Shown here in pieces: positions 33,641 through 45,225 of a stretch of 64,000 nucleotides of DNA. The first letter of the stretch is position 1. Every line of letters begins with the position of its first letter. The DNA is taken from the NCBI GenBank assembly GCA_973895155.1, contig OZ316894.1, positions 25,110,001 to 25,174,000 on the forward strand, written 5' to 3'. The notes under the pieces were generated by a model that worked only from the letters and a program-made list of their open reading frames with translations, was not told the DNA's origin and made no database searches. Position numbers and translations under genes: made by a program. The DNA comes from Marsupella aquatica. Lineage: Eukaryota; Marchantiophyta.

Positions 33641-36600
33641 CAATCACGTAGGTCTGGCAACAAGCCATGATGTGCATTGTAGAGGGAGGAGAATTTGGAT
33701 TCAAATTATTTTGTAAATCTGCCAATTTTGAAACAAATCTAAGTCTCTTCAGTCTTTCTTCTCAGAACATGTGACAGTACATCTGGTAACTACCCATTCC
33801 TACGCTGCTGCACATTGAGTGCACATGAAAGCTTACAATTATGGAGACAATGAGAAAACTCACAGACCATGGCAATGCAATAATTGGCAAACAAAACATT
33901 GTAACTTAATAGAGACAAGATTGAGCAACTTATTGCTTTGAATTTTGTCTGAACATCACCAAGAACAGTGTGTCCAATGTATCACAAATGGGGGTTACAA
34001 AGTTCTATGTAGTCGCAAAACTTGACTACCCTACCACTTAGCTTCGGCGTTGTGACTCCGACACCGAGTTCCTCTATGGTCCAAGCCTCCCGAACGGCCT
34101 TCTGTGGGGACTTAGTAGGGGGGGACTTGTGGGCAATGAAGTGTTGCATTAGCAAAGGAAAGGCGCTGAACTAGTTGACCACAAAAAGGACTTAGACTTA
34201 CTAGTATTGGGATCTGTTTGGGGCATGGGAAGGGCTGAGCTTAGGGTGCATGGACCACCTGGACCGGCCCCCTGGAGACAAACTTTGAGTTCTAAGGGCT
34301 TGAGTGAGAGCTCCTCTTGGGTCCAAGGCCAAAGAAATTTACTTCATGCGGAACGAAAGCTTGGTGCATGAGATACGGTGCGGCTCAGGTGTAGCCGTCT
34401 GAGACTCCCAACTGATCATGATTTTTGAGGGCCCAGGTAGGAGCACCGGGTTGGCCCAATTACACTGGGCTAAGGCACTTTACTTGCAGACGTCTAACTA
34501 GAAAATTATAGGCATAGCAAGTTAGTTGTGTGTCGATACGATGGGGTTGGAGTCCAGGTTGAGGGTCAGATATAGGGGACCAAAGTTGATTTGAGGGTGG
34601 AAAGTCTCCAGAAGAATATATGAGGGGAATGGTGTCTCCCTAGGGACCAGGGCAAGCCCAAGTTGTGAGTCGCGACGGTCTCAACACTAAGGGGAAACAT
34701 CAAACAAAAATGGCTGTCCGTGCAACCACTCTCCTGGGAATAGGCATGCAAGATACAAAATCTGTGAAACCCCACAAATAGTCAGTCACAATATTTCAAC
34801 TCTACACCTATGAGTCTCAACTCAAGTGAGCTACCACACAACCATGCTTCTTTGGGCAATAGGCATACAAGATTACTAAGGGCCCAAAAAGTGATAGCAC
34901 CAGGGATAGCACCTCAAAGAGCCGGTTTGATGAGACATGGTCTTGCCTCCTTAATTGGTTTATGCTTTGCTTTCTCTCAGTTAGATGGCAGGACTGAAAA
35001 GATCACTGTAAAATGCACTTGTAATCAAGTACCTTGCTAGCTCAAGCACATCTGCACATGAGGTTACCTGGCACCTGCAGGTTGGATTGATGATTGATGT
35101 GGATTGCTGATTGATGATGTCACTTGTTCACGCGACTAGATGAAAACATTAGCTGCCTCTTGCTTATCATTGACTTAATTGCTCTTGTTGGTGAGCCTAT
35201 GAAGGTGGTGTGGTGATGACAACTTTTTCTTTTTTAGTGCTGTGTGGTTTGGCTGGGTGACTCAGGGTGCGGTGTACTTGCTGTGCAGGGGCTGCCCTTC
35301 CACTTGTTGTTCTCTTTCTAGGCCACTTTGACCTCTTTTACCCTTTGGGGCGCTGATATGCATTCATTGGCTTGCTGGGTTCATGCGTAATAAAATTGAA
35401 TCTAAACATCTAAACATCTAGCTTGCCAGATGGACCATGGCAATGGACTTGGAAATCAATACTATGCATTTAAGAAATTCTGTGATTTAAAACAGCACAT
35501 ATATTCTGTGATTTAAAACAGGACATATACTTAGTCCAAAGTACCTTGTATTGGTATTCAAACATAGTACACAATGTTTTGGGTAGGGGTTGACTTTTTT
35601 AGAGGTCTTTAGTTGGGAAGGCACCCAGGCTGCAGTAGCTCAGACGTACATAGAAGCATCTCCATGAGTCTTGCCATCGAGCCCCGTGCAACAAAATAAC
35701 AATTGGCCCCACTAGAACTATCTGCACTCCATGTCCCAGAAGAGCATGCCATCACTAAATGTCTTCAGTAGGCCTGCTGGTCCAAGCTCCTAGCCGGGAA
35801 CAGACAAGTCTTAGGTCTAAAAAGTAAGTGCAAAATTCTGAATTGTGTGCAATACAAAGGAATTATTAAACCCTTTGAGGATATTTGGGGAGGTAGTTTT
35901 GGGGGCTTGTTGTTATCTTGTTTTTAGTAGGCCAAATTTGTGTTTTGGTTTGTGTGATGTGGCTTTTCCCCTTGGGGAGAGAGAGGGAATACTCTTTTTG
36001 AGGTGCCTGTGTTACAAACTCTAAGTTACCGATGAAAAGTTAGGCAAGAAATGAAATAAAAAAACAATCAAGTTCTCATACTGCTCCTGTGCACGGATGT
36101 GAGAGGGATCACATTTTTTACACAATGTCATCTTTGCACAATGACATTTTATCTGCAAATATCTCTAATTATCAACATCTTTTGTTCAATGCCATCGTTT
36201 CCGCAAACATCTTTTCCGCAAACATCTTGTCCGCAACACCTTGTATGCACCGCACGGGTGTTGAGCTAGTGCACATGGTATGAAACATAATTATGCGTGT
36301 TGAAATTAGCTTTCCTCACCCCTTCTCCTGAAAAATAGAAATATTTTTAAAAACTTTCTATAAGAAGTCAATCAAACATGAAAAAATATACTTCCTTGCT
36401 CGTCTTGTTTCTCTCCTTCTAGTTGTCATAAGCACATACCCACTAATCGTTGGGCTAATCATGGAGTGTAGATTATACATGTATACCTTACACTTCCTCC
36501 CGTACTCATGTGAATGGTATTCATTATACTTTGTACAGTTCCTCCTCTACATTTGCTTAGTTTATAATTTGTATATAGTTTGTCCCATTTATAATGATCC

Positions 36601-36689
36601 AAGTGCCCAAGAAAGTGAGAGAAACAATCTAAAGGCTCTCATAGATTCCCTCCAAAATCAGTTTGCAAAAGGCAGTGATCACTTTTGGC
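33641..36689. other. Intergenic, no gene recognised
   Basis: No coding likeness. Two lines of CAACCA..CT..GGGCAATAGGCAT-type words repeat at 34726 and 34845. Near 36170-36240, TTTCCGCAAACATCTT repeats twice. A perfect 26-bp duplication is listed separately. Confidence 0.4.
35478..35529. repeat. 26-bp tandem duplication
   Basis: TTCTGTGATTTAAAACAG plus CACATATA, immediately repeated with a single change (GACATATA). A recent local slippage or duplication event. Confidence 0.8.
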
Positions 36690-37206
36690 AGGATTAACAG
36701 CTTTTTATTAACCTGTCACCCAAACTACCCTATATTACTAACGTGCCCCCAAAACCAAATTAATTATTTACACATCCCCCATTTTGTATTGCGGTCAGTA
36801 ATAACTGGTATACTGGTTCTCGTTGCCATGTGACAACTCACTATTGGCAAGCCTTAACCTGCTGCCACCCCCTCGGTCCCTCTTCCCCTTCCCCATTGCA
36901 GGGCACAATTGCAGGTCCGGGAGGGGCAAAATCTGTCATTTTTTGCTCCACACTCCCCTCACAGAACCCAACAGTTTTGGCCCTTGTTTTTATTCAGGAA
37001 AGTAACAGCGGGGAAGGGGGGGATGAGGGGGGTGGCAGTGGGCTAAGGCTAGTCAATACTAACTTGTCACATGGCAAGAGGAACCCGTATACAAGATAAT
37101 ACTGACCCGAGTCAGAAATGGGGGACAGGTTGGTAATTAATTTTGTTTGGGGGGCATGTTTGTAAGATGGGGTACTTTGGCGGACAGGTTAGTGAAAATC
37201 TGTTTG
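36690..37206. mobile_element. Long inverted repeat (foldback element or large MITE)
   Basis: The left arm (36696 to about 36900) and right arm (about 37008-37205) are reverse complements over some 200 bases at moderate identity. Matching landmarks from the outside in: AACAG..TTTT..TAACCTGTC, TTGGTTTTGGGGGCA/TTTGTTTGGGGGGCA, CAAAATGGGGGA/GAAATGGGGGA, TTGTCACATGGCAA, and GGGGGTGGCAG near the loop. The roughly 105-base middle is unpaired. The outer ends are not sharply defined and I see no clear target duplication. No coding capacity. Confidence 0.7.
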
Positions 37207-38933
37207 ATATTATAGTGGTCAATACTAGGGGAATGAATTGGATTGGAAAATGAGCCAGGATGTTGTTGGCTAGTTGAAGGCTCCATCTTCATCAAGTAAA
37301 GCATCACTGGCCTCAGTCTTATAAGATAAGAAGAAGATTTCCTGTCCCCAAACCTTAAAGTCTTGCACAATGTGTGACCCCATCCAGGTTGCCATTGTTG
37401 GGGCCTAGAATCTGGGATTCTGTGGTGATCGAGGTCAGTGGTACTCTTAAAAGTTCCAACTTATTCTCATTAGATGACCTGAAACTCAAGTGTCCTTCAG
37501 TCATGTTAGGTCAGGGATTTGATGTGCCACTGGAAGTAAAGCAATGGCCTGTTTGCTGACAGACAACAGACCATAATCACACTAAGAGCACAACGTCAGC
37601 ACACCAACCCAGCCAGGTAGGCTCATTTTTCCTCCTAGTCCTATGTATGAGATGCAATTGTATTCATTCAAATGTGTGAACAGGTCATCTGGCCTACCTC
37701 ACTTTACATGAACTTGGGGGCACAATCTCACCTGCTAGTGGGTCCTTTTCTATGGCTCATAAGGCCATGCATGCTTGTGACTTAGACCACCACTAAAGAA
37801 TAAATTTCTTAGTGCATTTTTATTCAGATCTTGCATTTATGTTCTCTAGACCCGGCACATGTAGGCTCAGGCATATCAACTTTAGTGTAGGCAATGGACG
37901 GTCTCACGTTTGCAATGGGTGCAATTGACTATTTGTGCCCCCAAATTCTTTTCAAGCCCCCTGACCAGAACCTTCTTAGTTTTTGAGTTGTTGTAGGTCT
38001 TTCATACCAGTTTTCTTTTGCGTTGTGTTTGGTCTTCTCTGTGATTGTTTTCTACCTTTTCTTGAAACATAATCTTTATTTCCTTGGAGACTTTTATGCA
38101 CTCTTGGCCCAACCCACACACCCACCAACCCTCCCCACATCTAGTGAGAGAACGGGTCTTTGTAGCATTTTTATTTTTGTACATTGTAAGTTGGCACGTA
38201 CTGTTTTCAGTTCAGTACATTCCCTTGGGCTTTTTTGCCTGATTGGTCTTCTGGCGTTTTTCTCAAATTCATTTGAAATTTATCAACAAGATTTTTGTTT
38301 CTATACTAGTGGCCCTCAATCATATACTCATTTGATTGACATTTGTGACCACTGATTCCAACCTTTGCACATTCTTTGTCACTGATTACAAACTTTTGAC
38401 TTGTTTCAAAAATTATTTCTCAGAATATGTGGGATTCGGATGTCAGCTCCCTTGACGCTGTTTTTGTCCACATTGGTACTCATTAGTGAACAAGACCCTC
38501 TATGTTTTCTTTTCCTTCTTTCTCCCAAGATAGTGGTGTCCATTGGGGTGTCCGTGAGTGGTCCTTGGTTAGTAGAGAATCATCTGCCAAACTTCTCCTC
38601 CCCATCCAATCGGCTTCGTCATCCTCCTGCAACTCTCATGAAATCTTTTCACTAGTTGGCGAACTCAGGCATCCATTTGAAGCAATTGAGATCTCATGGA
38701 TTTACTGAAAACCTCCAGCACGTGAATTGAGAGAAGGCTACTAGATTGGTGCAAATGGATTGAGAGGGCAAAATCCTGAGTTTATTTGAACTACCTTTGA
38801 AGCAGTTTGATCCAGGGTTAATAATACAGGTTGGAATATTGGGGTTCAACTGATGGTGAGTGGAAATGGGATGAGGGGCTGCCATTTTGAGGCCTTGAAA
38901 TCAAGATTTTGAAAATAGTCCATAAATTCACTG
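37207..38933. other. Intergenic, no gene recognised
   Basis: Short open stretches on both strands have no family likeness. CACCAACCCTCCCCACATCTAG (near 38120) resembles CACCAACCCTCCCCCAATATC near 28298, pointing to a dispersed repeat I cannot delimit. Confidence 0.35.
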
Positions 38934-39060
38934 GGGTGGGGCCTAGTGGTACAGCATAGGTGGCTAGGCAATGGAGCTTTGGGTCAACAGGTCTCATTCA
39001 AACTCCCACTGGTTGGGGGAGTTGGTGAATGTGGGTTGGGACTACTTTTTAATACTACGT
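38934..39060 (+). repeat. tRNA-derived SINE-like unit
   Basis: GGGGCCTAGTGGTACAGC resembles an A box. About 45 bases later GGTCTCATTCAAACTCCC resembles a B box of a tRNA-derived SINE. A T-rich stretch follows. End not defined. Confidence 0.4.
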
Positions 39061-39451
39061 GCAATCTTAAATTAATCTATATACTCATATTTATGAAGAA
39101 ACTATTCTATAAACAATTTATTTTGAAATTTAAATGAACCATTTTACATTATAATGGGTATCCAATATCGAATATTCTTTATTTGTGTGTCCTAAGCACT
39201 TTGTTTTGATTCAGCAACTCGGTCTGTTTTGTATGGTATTTGGTGGCAAACGTTTTTGTAGTTGATTTCCTTAAGGTTGGGCCAACTTCCATCAAATGTG
39301 TTGATAGAGGATGAAGAATTGGGATCCAATTCCATCAAAGAAACAAAACAACATACCATTTGAACAATATTAATGACAAGGATAGTTTTGATTGCTTTTT
39401 CTCTTCCTCTATACCTCATTGAAGCTATATCCTATCTGGTGACACTCTCGG

Positions 39452-39620
39452 GGGGATCTCTTCCACTGGAGTGCCACATCACGTCCAACAAAATATAAGG
39501 TCATTTAAATGATCTTCAAGAAAGACTTGCAAACTTTTGTGGAAGAACAATAGGCCGGGTCTCTTAAGTTTTTTGGTCTGCTTTAAAGAACAATATGCCT
39601 TCACTAAATAGGTCATACTC
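39452..39620. mobile_element. MITE-family fragment (one end)
   Basis: Starts CTCGGGGGGATCTCTTCCAC and then follows the inverted right end of the nested MITE: CACATCACGT, AGGTCATTTAAATG, GAAGACTT.CAAA.TTTGTGGAAGAAC, and CTTTAAAGAACA. The other end is missing. Confidence 0.65.
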
Positions 39621-40547
39621 CATGAAATTGTCTAAGAAAGTTAGGTTTTTTTGTGTCATGTACATGCATAGGACATATGGCATGTTCTAATTGTTACACC
39701 TATCACTATGCAATTGGTGCACATGTATTCCCAAAGAATAGTAGTTTTAATATTTCCCAAGAAAATAGCTAAAAGTATTCATGGGTGTAGGGTTTGGGTC
39801 TTTATATTTAGGGGCTAAGTAATTCCATGGAGCTTTGATTGTTGCTGCTGTTAGTATTGGACGGCTACAAACGGGCTACAGACAGGCTTTGGAAGGGCAT
39901 AACATTACTAAGGAGGCCATTGGGACTTAATTTGGTTAGGGTTAGGTTTTTGGTATTTATGTTTGGGGTTCAAGCCTGGGAGTTAAGGGGCAGCCACCCT
40001 ACCACCCAATATCAATCTTCAATTTGAACATTTTGGACCTTCAGGCCTAGCTAGGTCAAAAGTTAGAGCTTGATGCCATGTAACAAGATTGTGGAAACTA
40101 AGACAATGTTGGCTAGGAGTACTACCTTTGGACCTTAGAGTGCATTGGCGAGGTCTTAGAGAAGACTATTTGTTTGTCATGGACTTCCGGTGCTCTCCAT
40201 TTGCTAGCATTTTTTCTTTTTGTCCTTCTCATGATAAAGAGTGTTTTTAATCTAGAATGTGAGCAAAGAAGGAAGACAATGAAACCAAGAAGGGAAGCTT
40301 GGTGAAGAAGGAAGTGCAAAGCTTAAGTTTTCATATCCAAGAGATTTGTGTGTCTTGTATAATTTCCCTATTTTATTTTCAGTGTTTTTACAATTGCAAG
40401 AAAGAATATTGCTAGTTGTTTTGAAGAACAAGTAGGATGTAATTTATATTTACTTTACTTTACTCTATCATTATCATAGAACCATGAAAATATTGTGATA
40501 AGCCCAATGTTGAGGTTTTCAATACCCCACTCATATTGAAAGGACCT
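39621..40547. other. Intergenic, no gene recognised
   Basis: AT-rich. A direct-repeat-like TTTACTTTACTTTACTC occurs at 40449-40464. No coding sequence recognised. Confidence 0.35.
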
Positions 40548-41560
40548 TTTTTTTTAATTTCACGTTTATCCCGCGTGAACCCCACGGATGGGGGGACCCC
40601 GCAGGCCAGCAGGCAAAAGAGCCGCAAAGGGCGAGAAAAGACAACAGGTCAAAAAGAAACCAGAAAAGTCTAACCACGTCGCAAGGTCCAGTGTGGCCAA
40701 CAGAACAACAGCAGGTGAGAGAAGCCCAGAGTGAGCCAATACCATCAACCAGAGCGGGTCAAGACATGCCCACAATGTGACTCAACAATAGCAATACTAC
40801 ATCTCATCATTCTATTGCGTTCCTGTCTCATGAGTTCCTTAGCACCAGAAAGTCGAGCAAGTCTTCTAGAAGGGCCAGTAGCCTCCGCAACCACAGTGAG
40901 GTGATCCAGCGTTTCAGAAGCAACACAAACCTGATTGAAGCTCCTCTTTAATTTTGTGTCAAGTCAAAAGTTTGAGTATTCCGTGCTAGCCATAGATTCC
41001 ACAGCACTTGATAGAGCACAAAGAAACGAACGGTAGATAGTGGTGTTTTCAGCGTGGTAGACAGTATCAATCCTACTAAGTCCAGCTCGTAATCCCAGAT
41101 GAGACCATTCAACCATCCATGCACCAAGGGCAACACCTAGCCGCATGCCTGCAGACAGAAAAAATATGGGGGATGGTTTCAAGGACTCCGCAGCAAAGAG
41201 TGCAGCATCCAGAAGATTTCCCAATTCTCAGGGCTCTGGAGCCAGAAAATAGTCCTTGCGCCAGGATACGCCAGAGAAAGACTTTAGCCCGAGTTGAGAG
41301 GTCAGATTTCCACATGGCTTGCCATAGACTATTCCATTCTGCTTTAGAGCAGGTCTTACCCCATATGCGGTTCAGCCTCACATAATCCGAACCCTTCGGA
41401 CAAATCATCTCATAGGCACGTAGATTGGGAAGTCTGAATTGTTTCAGCAGCAGGTAGAGATCCGCCCATCTCCATTGCGCAGTGTGGGTCTCAACTGTGT
41501 AGCCAGAGTAAGCTGAGTTCTGGATGGCATGGGTGAAAGAAAGGCAAGTCCTGGGGTTTT
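40548..41560 (-). mobile_element. 5'-truncated LINE (non-LTR retrotransposon)
   Basis: On the minus strand the region from about 41560 to 41109 reads as the end of a LINE reverse-transcriptase protein: AQWRWADLYLLLKQFRLPNL, then the zinc-binding zf-RVT domain with KSDLSTRAKVFLWRIL, a cysteine cluster (CCTLCCGVLETIPHIFSVC) and nearby His. The frame breaks soon after. A 3' untranslated part follows, ending at T(9)AA on the plus strand (40549-40560), which is the poly(A) tail of a minus-strand element. Upstream enzyme domains are absent, as in most LINE insertions. Target duplication not identified. Confidence 0.65.
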
Positions 41561-42074
41561 AGACCTTTCTTTTGCATTCAAGTGACTTATAATGAAAATC
41601 ACCTCTGTTTCTTCTCTCAGGCCACGAGCTCAAGCAACTGAGTTGTAAGTTCTCATTGGCTCAATCCCACTTCGTTATGTGGAAATAATCCAGTCATGCA
41701 CATTTGTGAAGCAAGGTGGAAAACTAATGCCTTGAAGAGGCAACCAATAGTGTCTAGTTTCTTACTCATACCTGGATTCATAGTGTGTGGTGCCCACCAT
41801 GCTACACTATTTGAGAGTGTAGAGAGCAACATAGACAAGTTGATGATTGAACAATCATAGAATAATATATTAATAATTATTTAGTTTCATGGTCTATGGG
41901 GGTCTATGGACTGTATAAGAGATGTAGGATGTACTATCAAGTGGAGAGGCGGAGTAAAATTGCACTGAGTGGAAAGACCAAGCAAATTGAATGATCACAA
42001 AATTGTGGGCTCTAACTTATAAAAAAACTCATCTTTTTGTTATAGGCATTGTTTAATTCAAAACAAACTTTCAC
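41561..42074. other. Intergenic, no gene recognised
   Basis: No coding likeness. A short duplicated word GGTCTATGGGGGTCTATGGAC occurs at 41891-41911. It borders a MITE fragment. Confidence 0.35.
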
Positions 42075-42235
42075 TTAAAGTTTTTTAGGGGTAAACATAG
42101 TAAAAAATGGTCACTTTAAAGTACATAAGGGAAAGAGAAGAAATATTTTTCCCTTAAAAATTAGGAGGTCTAGACCTACAAAAATTGCACGCAGTATAGG
42201 ACCCCTTCATGTAGTGACCCCCAAGATGACACTTA
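42075..42235. mobile_element. MITE-family fragment (other end)
   Basis: Matches the closing half of the sister copies: TTTTTAGGGG, AAATATTTTTCCCTTAAAAATTAG, GGAGGTCTAGACCTACAAAAATTGCA, then TTCATGTAGTGACCCCC as the terminal repeat. The opposite end is not found. Confidence 0.55.
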
Positions 42236-42960
42236 AAGTCACCTGTTTTTTCTGCTTTGCCCAATAACTGGAAGGGTTTTTGGAAAGATATCTTTACTCT
42301 GAGTGCTTAGTAGCCATAAAATACCAATACCGCCACCTCCACTCAAAGAACTAGAAAATTCAGAAAATTACCTCCAACACGATTTCTGACCGAACGAGAA
42401 CTATTTCCACAAACAAGAAATGTGTTTTTCATTTTCCTCCAAATCTCGCACAATCGGCACTTTTTTCATGAAAAACCGGTTTTCAAGAAAATAATGTAAT
42501 TCATATCGGAGTTTTGGATTAAATTAGGAAATTTGGGAATGGTCAGAACCACTGAAATTCATGGTAAAAAACATTAAATTTATCATGGAAAAATTAGATC
42601 CAAAAACCTTACTTCAAAACCTGAGATTCATGCTCTCCAAAGATATATGAATGGTCTAATCTAGAACTCCATATTTGTTTTTTGAGCAAAGTCCGATACT
42701 TGTATCGGACTCCGGATTTAAACCATGAAAGTTCCGGCCAAATTCCAATTCTTCCAGTTTTTTGTTATTTACCATAACATTTTTACATCATAGTCGATCA
42801 GAAGTTATCACATGGTTTGTCAACCTTACCTCGCAATTATCTCCACAATAGACCATAGTAACCACACACACATGCATAGTCAACAACCCATTGTCGCAAC
42901 CGCAATGTGCAATCTTATAAAATTATCGCAAAAAATCCAGACGGCAAAAATACTTGCCGG
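42236..42960 (-). other. Possible retroelement leader (minus strand)
   Basis: No ORF of note. On the minus strand the style (runs such as CCATTCATATATCTTTGGAGAGCATGAA) recalls the untranslated leaders of plant LTR retrotransposons, but I cannot match it to the Copia element here. It contains an inverted repeat GTCCGATAC/GTATCGGAC at 42691-42710. Confidence 0.3.
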
Positions 42961-43330
42961 CAATACCAACACCAAATAAATTTATCGCTTCAATTCCAAA
43001 ATTGCAAACATCCATATATGAAGAAAATCCATTTTACAATACCAACATCAGATAAATTTATCTCTTAAATTCTAAAATTGCAAACATTCATATGAAGAAA
43101 ATCCATTTTGTAATACCAACATCAGATAAATTGATATCTTAAATTCCAAAATTACAAACATCCATATGAAGAAAATCCATGTTGCAATACCAACTTGAGA
43201 TAAATTTATCGCTTAAATTCCAAAACTGCAAACATCCATATGAAGAAAATATATTTTTAATACCAACGTCAATAGATTTATCCCTCAAATTTCAAAATTA
43301 CAGAATTTTCCCAAGATGCACATCTAAGAG
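42961..43330. repeat. 74-bp tandem array, five units, each with a GATAAATTTATC palindrome
   Basis: Units begin at 42961, 43037, 43111, 43185 and 43258 (periods 76, 74, 74, 73). Consensus order: CAATACCAACATCA, GATAAATTTATC, CTTAAATTCCAAAATTGCAAAC, CATCCATATGAAGAAAATCC. Palindrome copies are at 42975-42986, 43051-43062, 43125-43138 (expanded), 43199-43210 and about 43271-43282 (degenerate). Confidence 0.85.
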
Positions 43331-43452
43331 TCAAATTTGATATCCAAGGAAATATAACATTCTCCACTAATTTGTCATTTAGCAAGACTGCAACATCATA
43401 GAGTAAGATGAGTTGCAAAACAACACTCAAGAACAATACTAGTCAGTTGGGT

Positions 43453-43924
43453 GCGATAAGTTTATCGCATTTCACATTCACCTAGAATGACTCGACTCTA
43501 TCACAAACCAAACTTTGGATTAGAATGAAGACTCCAATAAATTTATAGAATGAAGACTTTGTGTGGATCCAACGTAGGAATGCACACTCCAATAATTTTA
43601 TCGGATGTTCTCTGAAAATCATCTTCAATCCATCAGAGGAATGAAGCCTTCGATAAATTTATCAGAGTCTCAAATAATCCTCAATCCGACACAGGTTTGA
43701 AGACTCCAATAAATTTATCGGACTCTAAGAAAACCCCGAATCCAATCTATGAATGCGCACTCCAATAATTTTATCGGATGTTCAAATTCAAACATATTCA
43801 ATGCAACAGAGGAATGCGATAAATTTATCGCAATCCACTCGGATTAGGACATTGACACCGAATGACAAGTAAACCTTACATAGATGATACTTGAACTAGA
43901 ATGGAAGTTACGATAAATTTATCG
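43453..43924. repeat. Array of eight AT palindromes at about 56-bp spacing
   Basis: Palindromes at 43453-43468 (GCGATAAGTTTATCGC), 43535-43550, 43589-43604, 43651-43664, 43706-43721 (CCAATAAATTTATCGG), 43762-43777, 43816-43831 (GCGATAAATTTATCGC) and 43911-43924. Spacings are mostly 54-62 bases, with two larger gaps. Sequence between them repeats loosely (GAATG, GCACTCC, GGATGTTC, CAATCCA). The core is shared with the 74-bp array just before it. See findings. Confidence 0.85.
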
Positions 43925-44050
43925 GGTTTTCTTGAGAAAGAATCAAATCTCTTGGGAGGAATGTAATACTTGATAGGAGTTAAGTATTTGCTTTGAGAGA
44001 GGTGTTGCTTGCTCTAGAGAAAATAAACCTTTTATGGGCAGCCCGCTCCT

Positions 44051-44064
44051 CTTATATATATAAG
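44051..44064 (-). promoter_or_regulatory. Palindromic TATA box, probably minus-strand promoter
   Basis: CTTATATATATAAG reads the same on both strands. On the minus strand it is followed by GAGGAGCGGGCTGCCCATAAAAGG and a pyrimidine/adenine-rich leader that runs into the palindrome array, so a transcript from here would carry the array near its 5' end. Orientation is inferred from that context only. Confidence 0.35.
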
Positions 44065-44465
44065 GAATGCTCTAACCATGGTTACTTTTCCCTGTGAACC
44101 AGGGTTAAGTTTGAACTAACTTGGGTTAATGCGTGGTCGACCCTCGATTACGTGGTTGGGACCAAGTTACTTGCAATTGGACTTTTTTACATTCTGAATG
44201 TAAAACCCAATGCACATATCTCTCCTTGCATTCCTGCGGCGATGCATTGTAGGCAACTAATGTTTTTTCAATTTTGCGGCCATTTTATCGGAGATTGCAT
44301 TGCCTTAGAAAAAAATGGAATCGGACTAAACAAGAAGTGTGTCACACTTCTCGATCGGTCGGTCCGAAATTGTGTTCTCCCCCGTTACCTCCATTTAGAC
44401 TTAAGTTGTTTAATTGACTCTCATACAAAGAGCATTCTAGGAGTCGGCGTTTACTCAATATTGTA
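44065..44465. other. Spacer between TATA box and LTR-like sequence
   Basis: A 104-codon open stretch (44152-44466, plus) has no family likeness and begins at a non-ATG codon, so I do not call it. CCATGGTTAC and CCAGGGTTAAG words near 44085-44110 suggest LTR-like promoter sequence on the minus strand. Confidence 0.3.
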
Positions 44466-44860
44466 ATGGGTACCAAGGCTATTGACTAAATAGCTTCTAC
44501 TCAAAGACACCTTGCACATCATGTGTAATGTACACCCAACAAATACACAAGTAGTTGGCACAAGAGATTTATGGTTCACTTCATCAGAGGCTACGTCCAT
44601 GGGAACACATGCATAAGAGAGTTTACTAACACTAGCTAGGAGAAATTGGCCCATTCTGAGACCAATTTTCCAGAGACTAAGCTCTCACTATCTCTCAACC
44701 GGCTCCCTAATGACGAGCTTAAATTCCACTCACTAACAGTTTCTTGCTAGTGAATACAAAAGTAGCACATCTAACCTTAACTAAGCACCTGACTTTTACG
44801 GTTACACTAACTGCAATTACATAGTGACTGTAGACACTAGAATAAAAGTCTAATTAACAC
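44466..44860 (-). mobile_element. Diverged LTR related to the 54-kb solo LTR
   Basis: Shares with 54221-54577, in the same orientation: ACAAGTAGT.G.CACAAGAGAT, GGTTCAC, GAGGCTACGTCCA.GGGAACACA, AGAGAGTTTA, AAGCTCTC.. ATCTCTCAA, and a TTACGGTTACA.TAACT block near the end. Ends are not exact and no target duplication is seen. It may belong with the leader-like sequence at 42236-44050. Confidence 0.5.
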
Positions 44861-45006
44861 ATGCATGCACCCGTTTGTTACAAAAACCAATCCTGAGTAG
44901 AATTTGTGGCGATAAAACAATAATGAAGAAGTATCCATTGTTGCTTAGGCCCAAACTATTTAGGACATTTTTCACAAAAGTGAAGTGTCCTTGCCAACTT
45001 TGGCGT

Positions 45007-45225
45007 AGGGGGTTCACTATATGGAAGGCCATCTATCACGTGCAAAGGTTTGGGTCATTTATGACTCCCCTAAGTCACTTTATAGAAATTTTTATGACAC
45101 CAATTATGTGATGACACTTATGCATTTTGAAATTAAACAACCTTGTATTTTGTGAAAACCATTTACATGGTCCTATACTTTCTCGCACGTGATATGCCAT
45201 TTCTTTGGAAGTGACAACCCCCCTC
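45007..45225. mobile_element. MITE-family member, complete but diverged
   Basis: Left end TAGGGGGTTCACTATATGG followed by CATCTATCACGTGCAAAG. Right end CGCACGTGATATGCCATTTC, then GGAAGTGACAACCCCCCT. Both ends match the nested MITE (GGTCACTATATGG and CACGTGATGTGTCACTTC). Shorter core. No matching 8-bp flank seen, so it is either old or its ends are not exact. Confidence 0.65.
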